Assembly: GCA_947650285.1 (NCBI GenBank)
Contig: CANTFL010000498.1
Span: 62,001 to 126,000, forward strand
Direction: 5' to 3'
Length of the DNA: 64,000 nucleotides
Origin: Hyaloperonospora brassicae
Lineage: Eukaryota > Oomycota > Peronosporomycetes > Peronosporales > Peronosporaceae
Shown: piece by piece, positions 37,631 through 50,639 of the stretch
Layout: each line of letters starts with the position of its first letter
Numbering within the stretch: the stretch's first letter is position 1
Translations under genes and position numbers: made by a program
The notes under the pieces: generated by a model
What the model was told of the DNA's origin: nothing
What the model saw: the letters and a program-made list of their open reading frames with translations, nothing else
Database searches by the model: none

Positions 37631-38815
37631 ATGCTCTTTGACCATGTCCATGGAGGATTTCTTAAAAAAATGAAACCGGCTAGATCTCCACTTCTTGATT
37701 CATATAGAATTATTTTACTCATTGCAATTTCCCTTAAAAATGTTTTTACTAAGCAATATGTACATGAAATTTAAATGATTATGATTGCAGCAGTTTTATC
37801 CAATCTATTCGCGAGACATTTCAAAACGGATGGTTTCTTCTTACAAGATATCGAGTGTTTGTGCGAGGGAGAAAAAAAGCTGTAAGTTCTTACCATATTA
37901 TGTGTCTTTGAGTTGGCGTACTGACCATTTTTAAATCCGACCACGATGCAAGACTCTTTGCAATGACTTAATGGGCATAATAAATTTGCTGCACGTCGCT
38001 TTATGAGGCTTCTGAGTTATGGGCGATCCTAATCATATCAAATCCGACTTTGTGAGGAGACCAAGCGCTTATATAATCCTCTTCTTGGTGAAAGTTTGTT
38101 TTGATTGGAGATAAGAATAAATGTTTAGCTAATCATTCATATCCTTTTAACAGGGCAAGCTTTATACTCAGCAAATTAGTTTGCGTCTTGCAAGAGCAGG
38201 CAGAATTGATGTGGTACAGCCGCTGCAACAAAGGCTTCGACCAGCTTGTAACGTGAGTGAAAAACCTTCTACAATCATTATATAACTCCTAACCTAATTA
38301 TTATGAACTGATGATGATAGCACATATATAATAATGTGTAGTACACTTCTAAACAAAAAGTTACTTATTTCTTCCTTAAGTTATGGTTCAATTTTAGAGA
38401 GGTGTTTATAAAATTATCTATCGATCTTATCACATTGTAAATTTAATATTATAGTAATGTTGATGATACTACAGACTTGGATATAAGGGTTACATTTGTG
38501 TTTCTATGGTCGCTCGAATAGTCCATGCGATTCAGCGTACAAATATATATATATATATGTGCGGTTCATTTAATTTGTAAGTCTTAGCTTAAAAACTATT
38601 TCTTGTGCAAATCCACCGTGTTCTTCCATTAGTGTAATACTGGTCGCAAATATATTATGTTACCGCAAACTTCGATAATCTGCGCCTATATTCAATGTAT
38701 ACTTTGTATATAGTAAAGAGAGAGCGTCACGATCACGACCGAAACGTGACTGAATCAACACACCTACCATAAAAATTCTGACTCACGTTTGCAGTCGCTG
38801 TCGACTGTTGCAACT
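37631..38815 (+). pseudogene. Possible multi-exon gene of unknown function
   Basis: Three segments join in one frame at plausible splice sites. Segment A ends KLFARHF-like: after acceptor TTGCAG (about 37790) it reads AVLSNLFARHFKTDGFFLQD and IECLCEGEKKL, then donor GTAAGT at 37880. Segment B starts after TTTTAACAG (about 38154), completes the split Leu codon and reads ASFILSKLVCVLQEQAELMW and YSRCNKGFDQLVT, then donor GTGAGT near 38250. Segment C is a 24-bp piece after TTTGCAG (about 38792) with donor GTTAAT. Upstream, an ATG frame at 37631 (MLFDHVHGGFLKKMK) is in the same frame but meets a TAA. I do not recognise the protein. The reading could be chance, but three consecutive in-phase splice pairs are unusual in this AT-rich stretch. 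Confidence 0.35.
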
Positions 38816-41800
38816 CAGGTTAATATCACGAAGTATTTTGACAAAGGGAGTAGCTATAAAGTATATTATTAAGTCAGTTTTCATAGATTAGTCGTTTATG
38901 TATATATCATCGAGAAAATACACGTCATGAAGGACGCGCACAAGTCAAAGATTAGATTTATAATACTACCGTAATAACGGCTCGTAATACTCTCCACCAT
39001 TTCATACCAGCCTAAGTATTTATGTTTCGAACTACGCAGATGCAAGCCGAGGTCCACGGCATAAAAATGTGATGGTATTAAAAAATTCTTTAGCACCACA
39101 AGCAGCTGCGGCAATCGTCGTCTTTAGTATCGACAAAGCCACATCCTCTTGCTGTTGTCTTCCAGACAATTAATTTTCATGCAACTTTAGTCTCATTATG
39201 CTTATATGTTTGCAATTGTTCTTGTCACCTTGCGCAATCAGCATATGTTGTAAATTAAAAGTAAACTAAATCGTCAATTAAACATTTAAGTCGCTCATTG
39301 AGTTTCATTGAGGTAATTACCGCAAGGTATTGAGCATGTGGCGGGTATGTTACGACTATTAACCGTGGGTGCATGAGTGGGGCGCGTTCCACGGCAAACT
39401 CCGTATGCATTTTCTAATTTGCACGTCTTTCTAAACGCAAAGGATACACTTTGGGAGACCAAAAAACCAATTGTATATTCAATATAAGGTCTCGGGTTAG
39501 CGCCATTTCGTATCGTATCTTCGTCTTATGTAATACGGCATTCATATACAGGTAGTGCTGCGCTGACCGCTATTACAATCTCATTTTGTCAAAAAAAGAT
39601 CCTGAATTGCACAAGCAGCTAATATTATTGTGTAATCAATGCAATTAGTATTAACCATATACCTTTAAAAAGTTTTAAAAACAAGTTTTTTTATTGTTTG
39701 GAGATATCATGCTTTCATCGAATGATTTAATTCGTTTAGGTTTGATTGTCGTATCTATGACGTTATACACGTAAATGCCAAGTAAAGTAGTCTTGCACGT
39801 TGTCAAAGAATATTATGCACGAGTCAGATGTGCCCAGTAAAATCTATTACAAACAAAGTTGTCTACAAATGGTGATGTCGTCTATATCTGCATTAGAGTC
39901 CCGTACTTACTTCAATGCAAAATCCGAGTCGTTTCACTGATTACTTTAACATCAAACCTCGCATTTCACCTTTGGTCACATTCATACCTTACATGATATG
40001 AAAATATGTCGTAGTCCAGGGCCACCTCTTTCGCATATGCTGAGGCAACATTTAGATAATGAGCCGGAACAACATTAGGAGCAGAGATTTTTAAACATAA
40101 TTAATTTATACCGTATGCCGTTTATCGAGATATCAAGCACAAAATTTCGTCTGAGTACACCTTTAATTCCACAAACCACCATTAATTTGATAAACTCCCA
40201 ATAGGGGGATCTTTCCTTCAAGTATTTCTGTATGCTATTTTAACGATATAGATTCCAAAAAATTTGATGATCGCGCTATAGCCCACGATTAAGTTTTCTC
40301 TAAAGATTTAAGCTCATTAGCGTGTGAACGATCCGATACATCACAATCTGTTGCGCGCATAGCTACTTCGTAATACTTTATACCCGTCACGATTCCATTT
40401 GGGCTCGTCTATCTCAGTTGTGAACATTCAACATCATCCTTAACACCTCACCCACCCTAAAACGGATTCGCCCCCTTTATTTGAAAATATCGAATTCTTT
40501 TGCTTGTGCACTGATTCCTTGTGGCTGTTAATTGAACGTTAGATGTGATTTACATATAGATTCAAGTAGCTTCCATTAGTATTATTCTTTCATCAAAGGA
40601 ATATATTGAGGGCGATTTTAATAGACATTAAACCTGCCGTTTGTGTGTCATTGTTGTATAGAAAAATATTTCCCACTTTGATGAGCGGATTTCGACTTCA
40701 GCTTGTAATTTGTAGGCAAAGACAAAACGTCGTGCATAGCGCGTCGTCATCGCTACCTGATTCTTCGTTTGATATAACTTTTAACTCTAGTATCGTCTCT
40801 ATTTTCGCAAATGTACACGATTTTACTTAATTTCGTAGCTATGTGTTATTAACGCCACGATGTACGTTTAGTTTGGAGCCGAATACAATGACGCCCATTC
40901 ACTTAAAACAATTTGTTTGATATTCATCGGAGGCTTTCCACCCATATTTTATTTTTGAAGTCATAAACACAAAAAAACGCTGCAATTGATCTACCAGCAA
41001 TCCGACGGATATACCTTTTTAATAAACGATAAATGTATATATATATTTATTTTTAGTCATATGTACTCGCTCTTTTTGGTAAAAGCTTAACTTCCTGCTT
41101 ATGTCATTGTCTGTACCTCGAAAAGTTGCACAATAACGATTTACAGGATTGTTCTTCGCTTTTATGCTCTCAAAAGGCACGCGAACCCGGCAGCCAGTCG
41201 CCTCTCATACCACAACAGGAACTATCCACCTGTACCCGCCGCCTTTTTTCACTAAAAGTTGGCAAATTTGGAGCTTCAATGTCATTGCAAATTATAACCT
41301 TATACGAGAGGTTGGTGCACCACCATTCGTGTACTCCTTAAAAGAATATTTGAACGTCTGTTCGTCTTCTGTGCACGGCAAACAATTCTTCTCTCCAAGT
41401 AGGTGATCCGACGTCATGTATTGGATCCTCATCTTTAATTCATAGATCAACTATCAAATCGATCTTAAAAAGTCATATCGGAAACACATTGGACAATTGT
41501 AATATGGTAAGAATTTCAATCGAAGCCGTAAACACGACATTATGATTACAACTTTTCTCAGGATTTAAACCTGAGCTACAACGAACGCGTCAATTATTTT
41601 ATCGAGCAATACTTGATTCAGTCTTGTTTATACAATATGAGAGCATAAAATATCTCACACGTGCATACCCTGCGTGTGCGAGTAGCCCGTATGGTATCTA
41701 AAATAAAATTATAGCACTTGCAATACATTTGTATAATAAATATTGATTACCAAATTATATGATCTGATCTGTTAGGTCCACCATGCTTTAAGGTATACAA

Positions 41801-43940
41801 ATCATGGCCAAACGTCGGCTGGTCAAAGCTCTTCTCCTTCGCAATGATTATGGCGTCAAAAAAGTATTTTGTCTACGGTAAGTTCCTACTTAAATTCACA
41901 TTCCGGATTCATGATTCAGATGTAGCTATATCGTCCTCCATGTAAAATAAATGGGACGTTAGTTCTTCAGTTCTCTCTCTTAATTTTGGGCGATATACGA
42001 CTGTGTTTTCACCAACTTGCCGCAGTTACAGCAAATTTTGCGGTCTTGGTCGCTCATTTCGCTAACTGTTTGCTCTATACATCGTACATTAGGCGACGAA
42101 TGTTCTCCTTAATGTGTTCATTCGCCAGTCTGCAAATTCTGGCACATTAATCTGCAACAATATATCCCGTTAAAGTAATCGAGCTGTCAGTGTATGCTGA
42201 TCAGCATAACGCATGACTTTCTGCAAAACTTGACTTTGAAGCCCTTGTAGTGCTTACCAATTGCGACCAAGAAAATTAAATTATAGTGTCCTATAATGAT
42301 TGCTTCATTTTGAACGAGTCTGATTCGCGCATTGCTCGCTCACATTCACCCAAACTAGAGGTCATATACTTAATTGCGTACGCAAGACAAAAGTTTGTAG
42401 TTTGTTACTCCCCTTGCCGAATGTTGAAATACTCACCGGTCGTCAACCTTATGGATTGACTCTCTTTAAAAATTTTGATTTGATCGGTCCAATAGAGTGC
42501 CCATCTCTGTTCGCAAGCGTACAATAGTTTAACAAATAGCTTTGATAATCACCGGCCCCAGTCATTAGTGTGCGATTGTTGGATCAGTAGCACGCACTCT
42601 TGATTTGAAGACCCTGTTTCGAGGGACCGGAATCGACCCATTACTTGTAAAAATAATTAGATGATCCAGTCGTGCACATTATATCGCTTCACAACGGTAA
42701 TAGAGGATCGTTTATATCGTCGAGGTAGTGTAAATTTTTCTAATTTAACACTTTTCGATCCTCTTATTCCTCGCTTGTAAGCTTTATCCACCGCGAGTTT
42801 TCAACTTGCTTCAGCGTCAGCTTCGGCTACTTCCCTCGTTCAACTTCACGCCTTAGCGCTCACTTATGTCTTTCGCGCCAGTAACATTTTAGTCGAATTA
42901 AGGTTCGTGTATTCGCTTTATCAATAATCGTCCATGTGTAATCGCACAAAAGCTTATCGACAGACGCTTAAACTGTAATATATCCTTACGCAACGGCATT
43001 CCATTATTGCTGGACTTTAATACGCGTTTAATATACCTTATTGAGCCTGGGCAAGACCTTCTGCGCTATTTGCTTGTTTTGCGCTTCTCTTCTGAATACT
43101 CTCTTCACTCATTGCGTGTAATGAAAGTTGATAGAGTTCAGCGGCTTTCTGTCCGACTTATTTTCGAATATTGCAAATTCGATTTCATCATTTTGTTCTA
43201 CCTTCGTGCCTTCATCTTTAGGTTTTGTGCTTCGTGTGTAAAACGTCGCTAAGCCATATAATATGCGTAATATAATTATATTGGAGTGGTGACCACAAAT
43301 TCCTTGTGACCCCGACTATCCACTGGCTCCCAGACGACCAACTTACGAAGGAGTACCCCGATTTCGCTCCCTGTGTTTTCTCACGTTGTGTACCCGTCGC
43401 TGGTCGGGTTGCGCTTTTCTTGATATGTTTGAGCTGAGGCTGAACTTGACCGTTTTGGGGATAAATGTTGATCGGGTGGAAATTGTTCACCCGGTCAAAC
43501 GTAGAGGCGGATTGATTGAAGATTCTTTACTCGATCGCGTGAATGCATGGGCGCTCTCCCAGAGTCGCTTTTTTTCAAGGGTGATGCTTGATGCGCGATC
43601 CTTCTGACCACTTCAGCCGTCTCGCGATCTTGGATCTGAACCGTAAAGGTTCACTGCGTCTAATAGCAGTTTGGGAGGAGAATTGACGTTCCGCCTGGCC
43701 ACATACTACAAAGGCGAAGTTTGTATCGACGCATGTCACTCTCTGTTCAACAGGAGGCCAAAGTTCCCGCTCGGGAGAAGTCGACGCGTGTGTTTCGTTG
43801 CAAATTCAATTTTCTTTGATGTCAACCTACCAAATCCAAAACTTATGACTATTTCCATCGGTTCGCTAGGTCAACTGTCGCGTATCGCCTGTATATGTAA
43901 TTCACTTCTTGCATCCTGTGCTTCACATCTTATACCCAGA
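38816..43940. other. Gene-poor DNA
   Basis: No gene with domain support. A 9-bp inverted repeat (42702-42710 with 42756-42764) and a few short frames at 42.8-43.6 kb in GC-richer sequence are the only structure seen. Confidence 0.45.
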
Positions 43941-44177
43941 TAGTGAATTGCCCCGTAATGATCGCTACGTAGTGGATTGCCTCGTAGTTAATCGCCCCGT
44001 AATGATCGCTACGTAGTGGATTGCCTCGTAGTAAATCGCCCCGTAATGATCGCTCCGTAGTGGATCGCTCTGTTACGGATCGCTCTGTTACGGATCGCTC
44101 CGTAGTGGATTGCTCCGTAGTGGATCGCTTCGTGGTAAATGGCTCCATAGTGGATCGCTCGAGTAGTAGATCGCCCA
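43941..44177. repeat. Minisatellite, 14/15-bp units with a 44-bp higher-order period
   Basis: About 16 units of the type TAGTGGATCGCTCCG. Near the left end three units of 15, 14 and 15 bp (ending CCCCG, CTACG, CCTCG) repeat as a 44-bp block; toward the right the units become variable (TTACGGATCGCTCTG twice). On the minus strand the 15-bp period gives a five-residue repeat (TTERS/VTERS) over 90 open codons, but no gene context supports translation. Confidence 0.9.
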
Positions 44178-46374
44178 TGGTAAATCGAGGTATGTGGTTC
44201 ACACTAATTATGTGTCCCCATTAAAAATGTGACACATACACTTCTGGGTCCACACAACCAAGCAGTACATACAAAGATAGATCGTGGTTAATCTATCGCG
44301 TCTTTGATCGGGCTTCCACAATCGGATCGCCATCACTTCTGAAACTTCGCATGCTTGATGATCTTGACAATCCACTCCTCCAGTCTCCTTCCATATTCAC
44401 CCATCATTCATTGTCGGTAGCGATCCCGTACTCCAGTTGATGGTCGCCTCTTAGGTGATCCGGTCCTTGTAACTTTGTGATACAAGCAATTAATCGCGAA
44501 ACTTGATCGGTCAATGGTCAATCCTTGACTAGACTCCATCTTGACCGTTAGGTAGATCAATCTGCATAATTTCCACATTCGTTTTCGATCACTCTGCCTT
44601 TTAATCCCATCATTCGTGTCAACGGGCCAATCTCCGAGCGCGCTCCACCAATCAAATTAGTGTCGCACTTAATGCGGTAGGCGCGTTCCACACTTTCCAT
44701 CATTCTTTCTCTGCGCTTCTCCGCATAATTCCCGACGTGTCGCTTATAAATGACGAGGCTGTGCCATTAAGCTTGACTAAGGCATACTAAGCCCCATTCC
44801 GAATCTGTTGAAGAGCTCATACATTCACATCGGCTCCACCGCTGTTATGGCTGTAGTGTAACAAAATAACACGTCATTTTATAAGCGATATAATATGTGT
44901 GGTTCACGTAAGGTAATAATTCCCATTTAAAATTGATTGTAAAACACATTTACCGCTGATTAGGCTGACGCTGTGTCAGCCACCAGATAATATCCAAAAA
45001 GGGTACTAATTTAGAGCATTATTGTCTAGGTAAGTACGTTTGGTCTGAGGTGTCCTTTAATAAACAAGCATAATAAATTTCAGCTTTCCTGTTGATGTGT
45101 TAGGGACACATGACTTTGGAAGGCGTCTTAGGCCTTTTATCAAAGGTCAGGTCATGCTAAGGCGCCGGCTTCAAGAACTATGTGCTGTTGTTTCACAATA
45201 TCGTCAAAGCCCTTAGAAAGATTCTAAGATTACTGCTTATTGACCTGTAGAGTCGTTTTCTTGGGAATAACTGATTCTTTGGCTGAAAAAGTCTCCATCT
45301 AGATAGGAGCTATACAAAATCCGTTTTACATTTGGTTACTGGAGTATAAAAGTGTCTAAGCTGTTGGCCCATCGTTCTTTATGGGTGGTGCAACATTCCG
45401 TGCTCTAGTAACTTGTAATCAAGCAAAGCCTCGCTACCACTGGAGGTGTCAGAATTGAAGTAATCATTACTTATGATAATGACGCTTGTGCACCTCTTGC
45501 AAGGATCTCACGCGTTTCTAGATCATAGCTACAATCTGTAAAGATGGTGTTAAATCTTGTCCTCTGACATGCGGTCATTTCTTGACCTTTCTACGCTTGG
45601 TTTATAGTATTTATTTGTCGACGCCTGTACCACTTCATCCGCGAACCCATGTGCATATCGCTGTCATTCTTGGTTCCCGACTTTTGTGATATAGTGGGGT
45701 CTTAGAACTGCGAGATAAGCCTCCAAAACACTCATGGTGCCAGACTGCAGACTTAAGGGGTAGGGGTACCTTAATACCGCGTATGGGTCTTGAATTAGCT
45801 TGCGAACCCGTCGGCTGGCAAGTTTCACTCTTTGGTTGACTCTGAAGGAGGCTGAGATGTGGTAGCCTTGGAAGAGGTAGGCTTTAAGCTCAAAGTGGAA
45901 AGCCTTACTCGGTGAGCCGTTACGTGGTCACTCGATCGACTCAGTCGAGATCGGGCTTACAACCATATTTTTCAAGTGTCTTGTCGCTCCAAGCCTTTCG
46001 TGTAATCAATAGGGTGTTATCCTCCTAGCCTTTATCGTGCTCCCTACCCGCTCGGTTGGGAGGCCGCTTCCGATAGCAAATGATGAGAGAGTTTTGCTAC
46101 TCGACTAACCCCCAGGCCAAATACTTCCAGAGGTTCTACTTGCACTTGGTCACGCCACGCAACTTTCTTTAACAGGGGGCCAATGTATATCCCTTCACAA
46201 GAACAGGAGTTTAGACTGAACAAGCTATTAATCCAATTAGACACGACAAAGTCGTGCCACGTAAATGGCAAACTGATGAGTATACAATATAACTCCATCC
46301 TTTAACTTCTCTCTTCTATCCTTTCCCGGTGCACCGATACTTTATGTGACTAGTCAGGAGCACGCGGGCCTCGA
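44178..46374. other. Unassigned sequence between minisatellites
   Basis: Of intermediate GC content and with no frame longer than about 85 codons and no domain. It may be the inside of an old element, but no ends were found. Confidence 0.4.
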
Positions 46375-46597
46375 GGGACCGGGTCTACAAGCTAGGGACC
46401 CAGGTCGACTGAGGAGGGTTCAGGTCCACCGATGAAGTACCAGTTATACAGAGAAAGGACCGGTTCAACTCGTGCGAGACTAAAATATCACGATATGGAG
46501 CTAGGTCTGTTATGAAAGCCCCAGGTATACCGATGAGGAGCCAAGGCTTCCAACATTAGACCCAGGTCTACCGATGATGAACCGGGTCGACTGTGAT
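46375..46597. repeat. Degenerate minisatellite, about 22-bp unit
   Basis: Roughly ten diverged copies of a unit close to GACCCAGGTCTACCGATGAG, for example at 46395, 46418, 46518 and 46558. Unit length drifts between 18 and 22 bp and identity is moderate, so it is old. Confidence 0.75.
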
Positions 46598-47028
46598 GTA
46601 AAAAAATTTAATCGTGATATTGTCGACTTTTGATTTGATTAGGAAAGTTGTTAGCCCGACGGGATAAGCTTAATGACATCGAAGTTGTCGAATATAGGCG
46701 CTTAAAGGGAAGACTCGACAATACAAGCCTATACGAGCGAGCAAGATGATGAACTTCCTATCCCACTAGGTAGTAGTAACAGAGGACGGGGAATGAAAGA
46801 GAACTACTTAAGGTTTTTTTTGTAAATAGGAATACAATAAGAGATGACCAATATAGAGTAGAACTTATCAAGTCCAAGACACGTGTACGCTTTTGAGGTA
46901 AGTACCTGCGTGGACTGCATTTTTACTGCTGTCGAGACTCGAGGAACGTAGCTTGTAGAGGTTTCGATTAAAATAGCCGAGAGTCAGTTCGTCCTGAGGT
47001 GGGTGTGACTCGCTTCCAGGAAAAGATT

Positions 47029-47247
47029 AGTCTCGCCGCACGGCAAGCCGGTGACCTAATCGATCAAATCGCTGTAAGTCTTGTCAAACGGCGTGCCGAT
47101 GACCCAGTAGCCGGCACCTCTACAAGTCTCTTCGCACGGCGATCCTGTACCTAGTAAACGTTACTGCTTTAATATTTGCGAGCGACAAGCCAGTGATACA
47201 ATAGATGGCACTATACAAAGACTTGTCAGGCGATGAGCCGATAAGTC
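47029..47247. repeat. Tandem repeat, 48-bp unit
   Basis: Three units of exactly 48 bp (47029-47076, 47077-47124, 47125-47172), each starting AGTCTYGTC/TTCG and holding an ACGGCRWGCC core, then a shortened unit (47173-47218) and a partial one (47219-47247). Confidence 0.8.
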
Positions 47248-47454
47248 TTTAACCAAGGACACCGTAAATCTTTCATTCGAGCGTAAACTTCGCCTGTTGT
47301 CCTGTAAAAGCGTGTAAACGCCGACATCTACTCATTGGTACGATGTCACAGGAATTAAAGAAACGGAAACCGCTGATCTCAAACATTCTTCTAAAAAGGA
47401 TTGTGAGTGGTTGGAGGTATTCAATCAGACAAAGCCACAACTGAACCCGAAGGC

Positions 47455-47525
47455 GTGACCTGCGAAGAGTCGAACCGAGAAGGGAAATGACCCGACATAC
47501 TAGCCCAACTGCGCCGACTAGATCG
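47455..47525 (-). ncRNA. tRNA-like box A/box B fragment (SINE head or tRNA relic)
   Basis: On the minus strand GGCGCAGTTGG (plus 47505-47515) matches a pol III box A, and GGTTCGACTCT (plus 47466-47476) matches box B (GGTTCGANTCC) at 10 of 11 positions. They are separated by 28 bases, close to tRNA spacing. Acceptor and T stems do not pair well, so this is not a working tRNA. A tRNA-derived SINE head or an old tRNA pseudogene fits best. Confidence 0.45.
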
Positions 47526-49480
47526 GTAATTGTTGAGTTGTTGCGTCAAGACTGTATTGCCACTAACTACTAATTTACACTATCAATGAGGGAGATCGGT
47601 CGTAATTTGTCGTTAGCGCTTAACCAATACCTTGGCAACGTTCCTACCATTAATTGGTCCTGCCAGTTCATCTCCCGTGAAGGCTTGACCTATCTTTGAG
47701 GCCAATTCTCCTTGGCGTACTTCCTTCCCTGAGGGTCACTCCTTACCCCTTCACCGAGCCTACTTTGGGATCTAATTTTCTTCGAAATCACTCTACCACA
47801 CTCTATATGTCTCTCCCGTATACGGAGGAATGCTCTGCGTGTAGTCGTCTTTGGCATCTTGTTGCCTCGCCGAATACCTCACCCATTATGAAGTTTTTTT
47901 GATCCTGACAATTCGAAGAGTGCCTTGGTCGTCATTTAGTATATTCGTGAAGACCAGGCGCTCTTGCTTCCGGTTATCCAAGATCTCCAGTTTCTCATAG
48001 CAATTTGACAGATACCTGTCGGGTCTCGCTTCTCCTTTATATATTGGGCTCATCCAGTGGGGACGCAATGTCGATACCCAGGCTGCGCTATTGCCGTTGA
48101 AACGTAACACCACCTACTCTGAGAGTGCCTCAACGGCCCAACTTTAGATGCTTGTTGGCTGCGACTGGTATCGCCTCATTAGTTATACAGTGGCGTGGGC
48201 GCATTTTTTTACTCATCTTCCATTTTTACTCATTCTGATACGATAAGTACTCGATGAGAACTCCCCAGGCTAAGTCAATACAGACGCTTTTCATCTATAG
48301 ATTTCTCACCATTAAATAGCACCAAAATATTGTTTATAGCAAGTACATTTTAGCCATTCTTAAATAGCATGTACAACGTCGCTACACTTACGTTTCCTTA
48401 CATGACGAGTGACTGTGCGCTGGTTCTTTTCCTTCTGATCGGAATCATCGGTTACTACCGTGGTGTTCAAGCACACTCGGCAAGACATCGGAAAAGACCC
48501 CGAGCGGTCACAAAAGTTTGTTCATATGCATAATGAAATACAAGTGAGAAATTAACCCACATATCTAAAGTCCACGAAATATGTCGTGTGACCACTACTG
48601 CCACTTGCAAATTCCAGACATCTCATCACTTTTACAGCTGCGCTGGTGTGGCCCATACGGATATGTGGGGGTATAAAAAGCTAAGAATAGCGGCTGGGTT
48701 GGGAAGTCCATGAATGCTGCTTGATTCTATTATTGTCTTGTTCAGTGTCATTGTTCGAGTTTTCTGCCCTTTTTTGCGTATTTAATGTGCCATGTGGTAT
48801 CTCTTGTTTGTGGTCTGTGTTTTTGCGTTTTACCAGCGCCACGGTCAACTGCCGTAGCGCAGCTGCACAGCTCCTTAGGTCAGAGGAACACGTTTGCGGT
48901 TAAGGGGCAACTTAATTCGAATAACCCAACTCAGAAAATTCAACAAGATCATAGAGCTTACGATCCATGTTCCAGGAGACCAAACGATTCAAAGAATCAC
49001 AGCACAGATGGCTTAAGAGTAGCTACCTATACTAGGCGTCTACTAGACTCTTAACAATCTGAAGACTCCTTAGAAAGGCACTTGTATAATGGGGATCAGT
49101 AGGGGAGCTAAACAGATTTGTTTTATCTAGAAGAACATATCATAATAAACGTACTTGATCTAAATAATAATGCTATAAACTGGTACCCTTTCAAGATCTT
49201 GTACATCTGGTGGGTGACACACGTCAGCCTCCAACGGTGCTCTGATGTTATTTCGAATGGGGTCTCACCCCTGGTGTATAAACACACATGTTGTGTCGCT
49301 TATCAACCGATGCGTAACCACTTTACAGCAGTGCTCCTCGCGTTTGCTGGAAAAAACTCATTTATTTCCGAGGGCAAATGGGCGCTTTGACTGCAACAAA
49401 GAGCGATTTTTTCTTCGGCGGGTCATATATGTGGAATCGATTGTTCGTTTCTACTTTTGATAAGGGTAATGCTTGAGTCG
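47526..49480. other. Region without a recognisable gene
   Basis: Short frames only. A TATAAAA at about 48673 followed by GC-richer sequence to 48910 could be an LTR-type promoter, but no partner or termini were found. Confidence 0.4.
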
Positions 49481-49485
49481 CCGAA

Positions 49486-49934
49486 TGTAACGGGGCACGC
49501 CTTGTGCCAATTCAGCTCAAGATTGTGTGCACCCGACGTCACGTACACGTGGCGTGATTAAGCGCGTTAAAGACAATACAGTACGCGAAAGCTCTGTCTT
49601 GAGGGAAAAGTAGAGCAGTTATTAGATATAGTTATTTTCTTACCAAATCATCTTTTGTCTTGATCTAACTATGTTAAACGACTGTCTCCTATGTGGGTCT
49701 TCTGTCCACCACCCATTTCGCGCGTCCAGCAGCTATTGGTCGTTAAACTTGGTTAATGCACCGTGAACATCAACCATCAAGTGGAGCAACCCATCATAAA
49801 AATGTTATTCTCGGGGGTAATATTCCTATAACCCTACTCCTTTCGGGTAATGTCAATTGTACATTATCTTAGTAGATAATGTTCAACATTGATACTAAAC
49901 ATCAACTTTTATGTAACGGGTTTACCCCGTTACA
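49486..49934. mobile_element. Solo LTR of the TGTAACGGGG gypsy family
   Basis: 449 bp, starting TGTAACGGGGCACG and ending CCCCGTTACA, the same termini as the LTRs at 3057 and 10618. It is flanked by perfect 5-bp duplications CCGAA (49481-49485 and 49935-49939), so it is a separate insertion reduced to one LTR by LTR-LTR recombination. The interior is considerably diverged, so it belongs to another subfamily. By its start (GGGGCAC...) it lies like the LTRs of the 3057-11010 element, that is, element sense on the minus strand. Confidence 0.92.
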
Positions 49935-50639
49935 CCGAAGAGACGTCTCAGAGACAGAGTAGTACTGAGCATGCGACTGCGATGCTATGGGTGACACGAC
50001 CAGTCGTTGGAGGTGAAAAGCGGCACAGTGTCGGACGCGACGCGCGATTGCAAACGGAAGAGTGACCAAAAGCGTACATTGCATTTAGCAAGACCAACGC
50101 GTGAGGCCACGCCCAATTGGCAAGTTTTCGGCCAGCATTCGTGCAACAAGGCACGTAACGTAGGACCACTGTTCAAGATCTGGACACTGATGAGGACGCG
50201 CTAAACAGCGCCAACTGAAAGACTACCTGGCGCCATCTCTATCTCCAACTACACAAATACATAAAATCAGTTTTAGTTGGGATGTAATTTGTGATCGTCT
50301 CGGCAGTTGACAAAATGACAGCGGTACATGGCACCGCGTCTTGCTATTAATTCAAACGTATCATATATTTTTAGACTAAATATTAAAACCAGTACCAAAA
50401 TGAATAAAAGTCTTAAAACCAGTACTATACTCAGCTCAAGTATAAAAACACACTAAATAGTGTCAACGACATTACACTTAGTTGCAACATGGAATAAAAA
50501 AATGCTAGTTTGCTAGGGAAGGCGAGGCGGTAGCAAGTAACTTCTACAATGACAGGAAGTGAGGCAGGAAGTGAGGCAACAAGTAAAGTAAATATACACT
50601 TTTGGCCCTTTTGCGCCCGGTGTTTACTTACTAAATAGC

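Noticed and set aside
42702..42764. Transposon terminal inverted repeats
   Set aside because: Only a 9-bp stem with a 45-bp gap; no target duplication and no element length between the arms.
43930..44202. 90-codon frame through the minisatellite as a repeat protein
   Set aside because: Openness follows from the repeat composition; no start context, signal or neighbours.
47455..47525. Functional tRNA gene
   Set aside because: Acceptor and T stems do not pair; only the internal promoter boxes are kept.
48671..48910. LTR promoter (TATAAAA with GC-richer downstream)
   Set aside because: No TG...CA termini, no duplicate copy and no primer binding site found.
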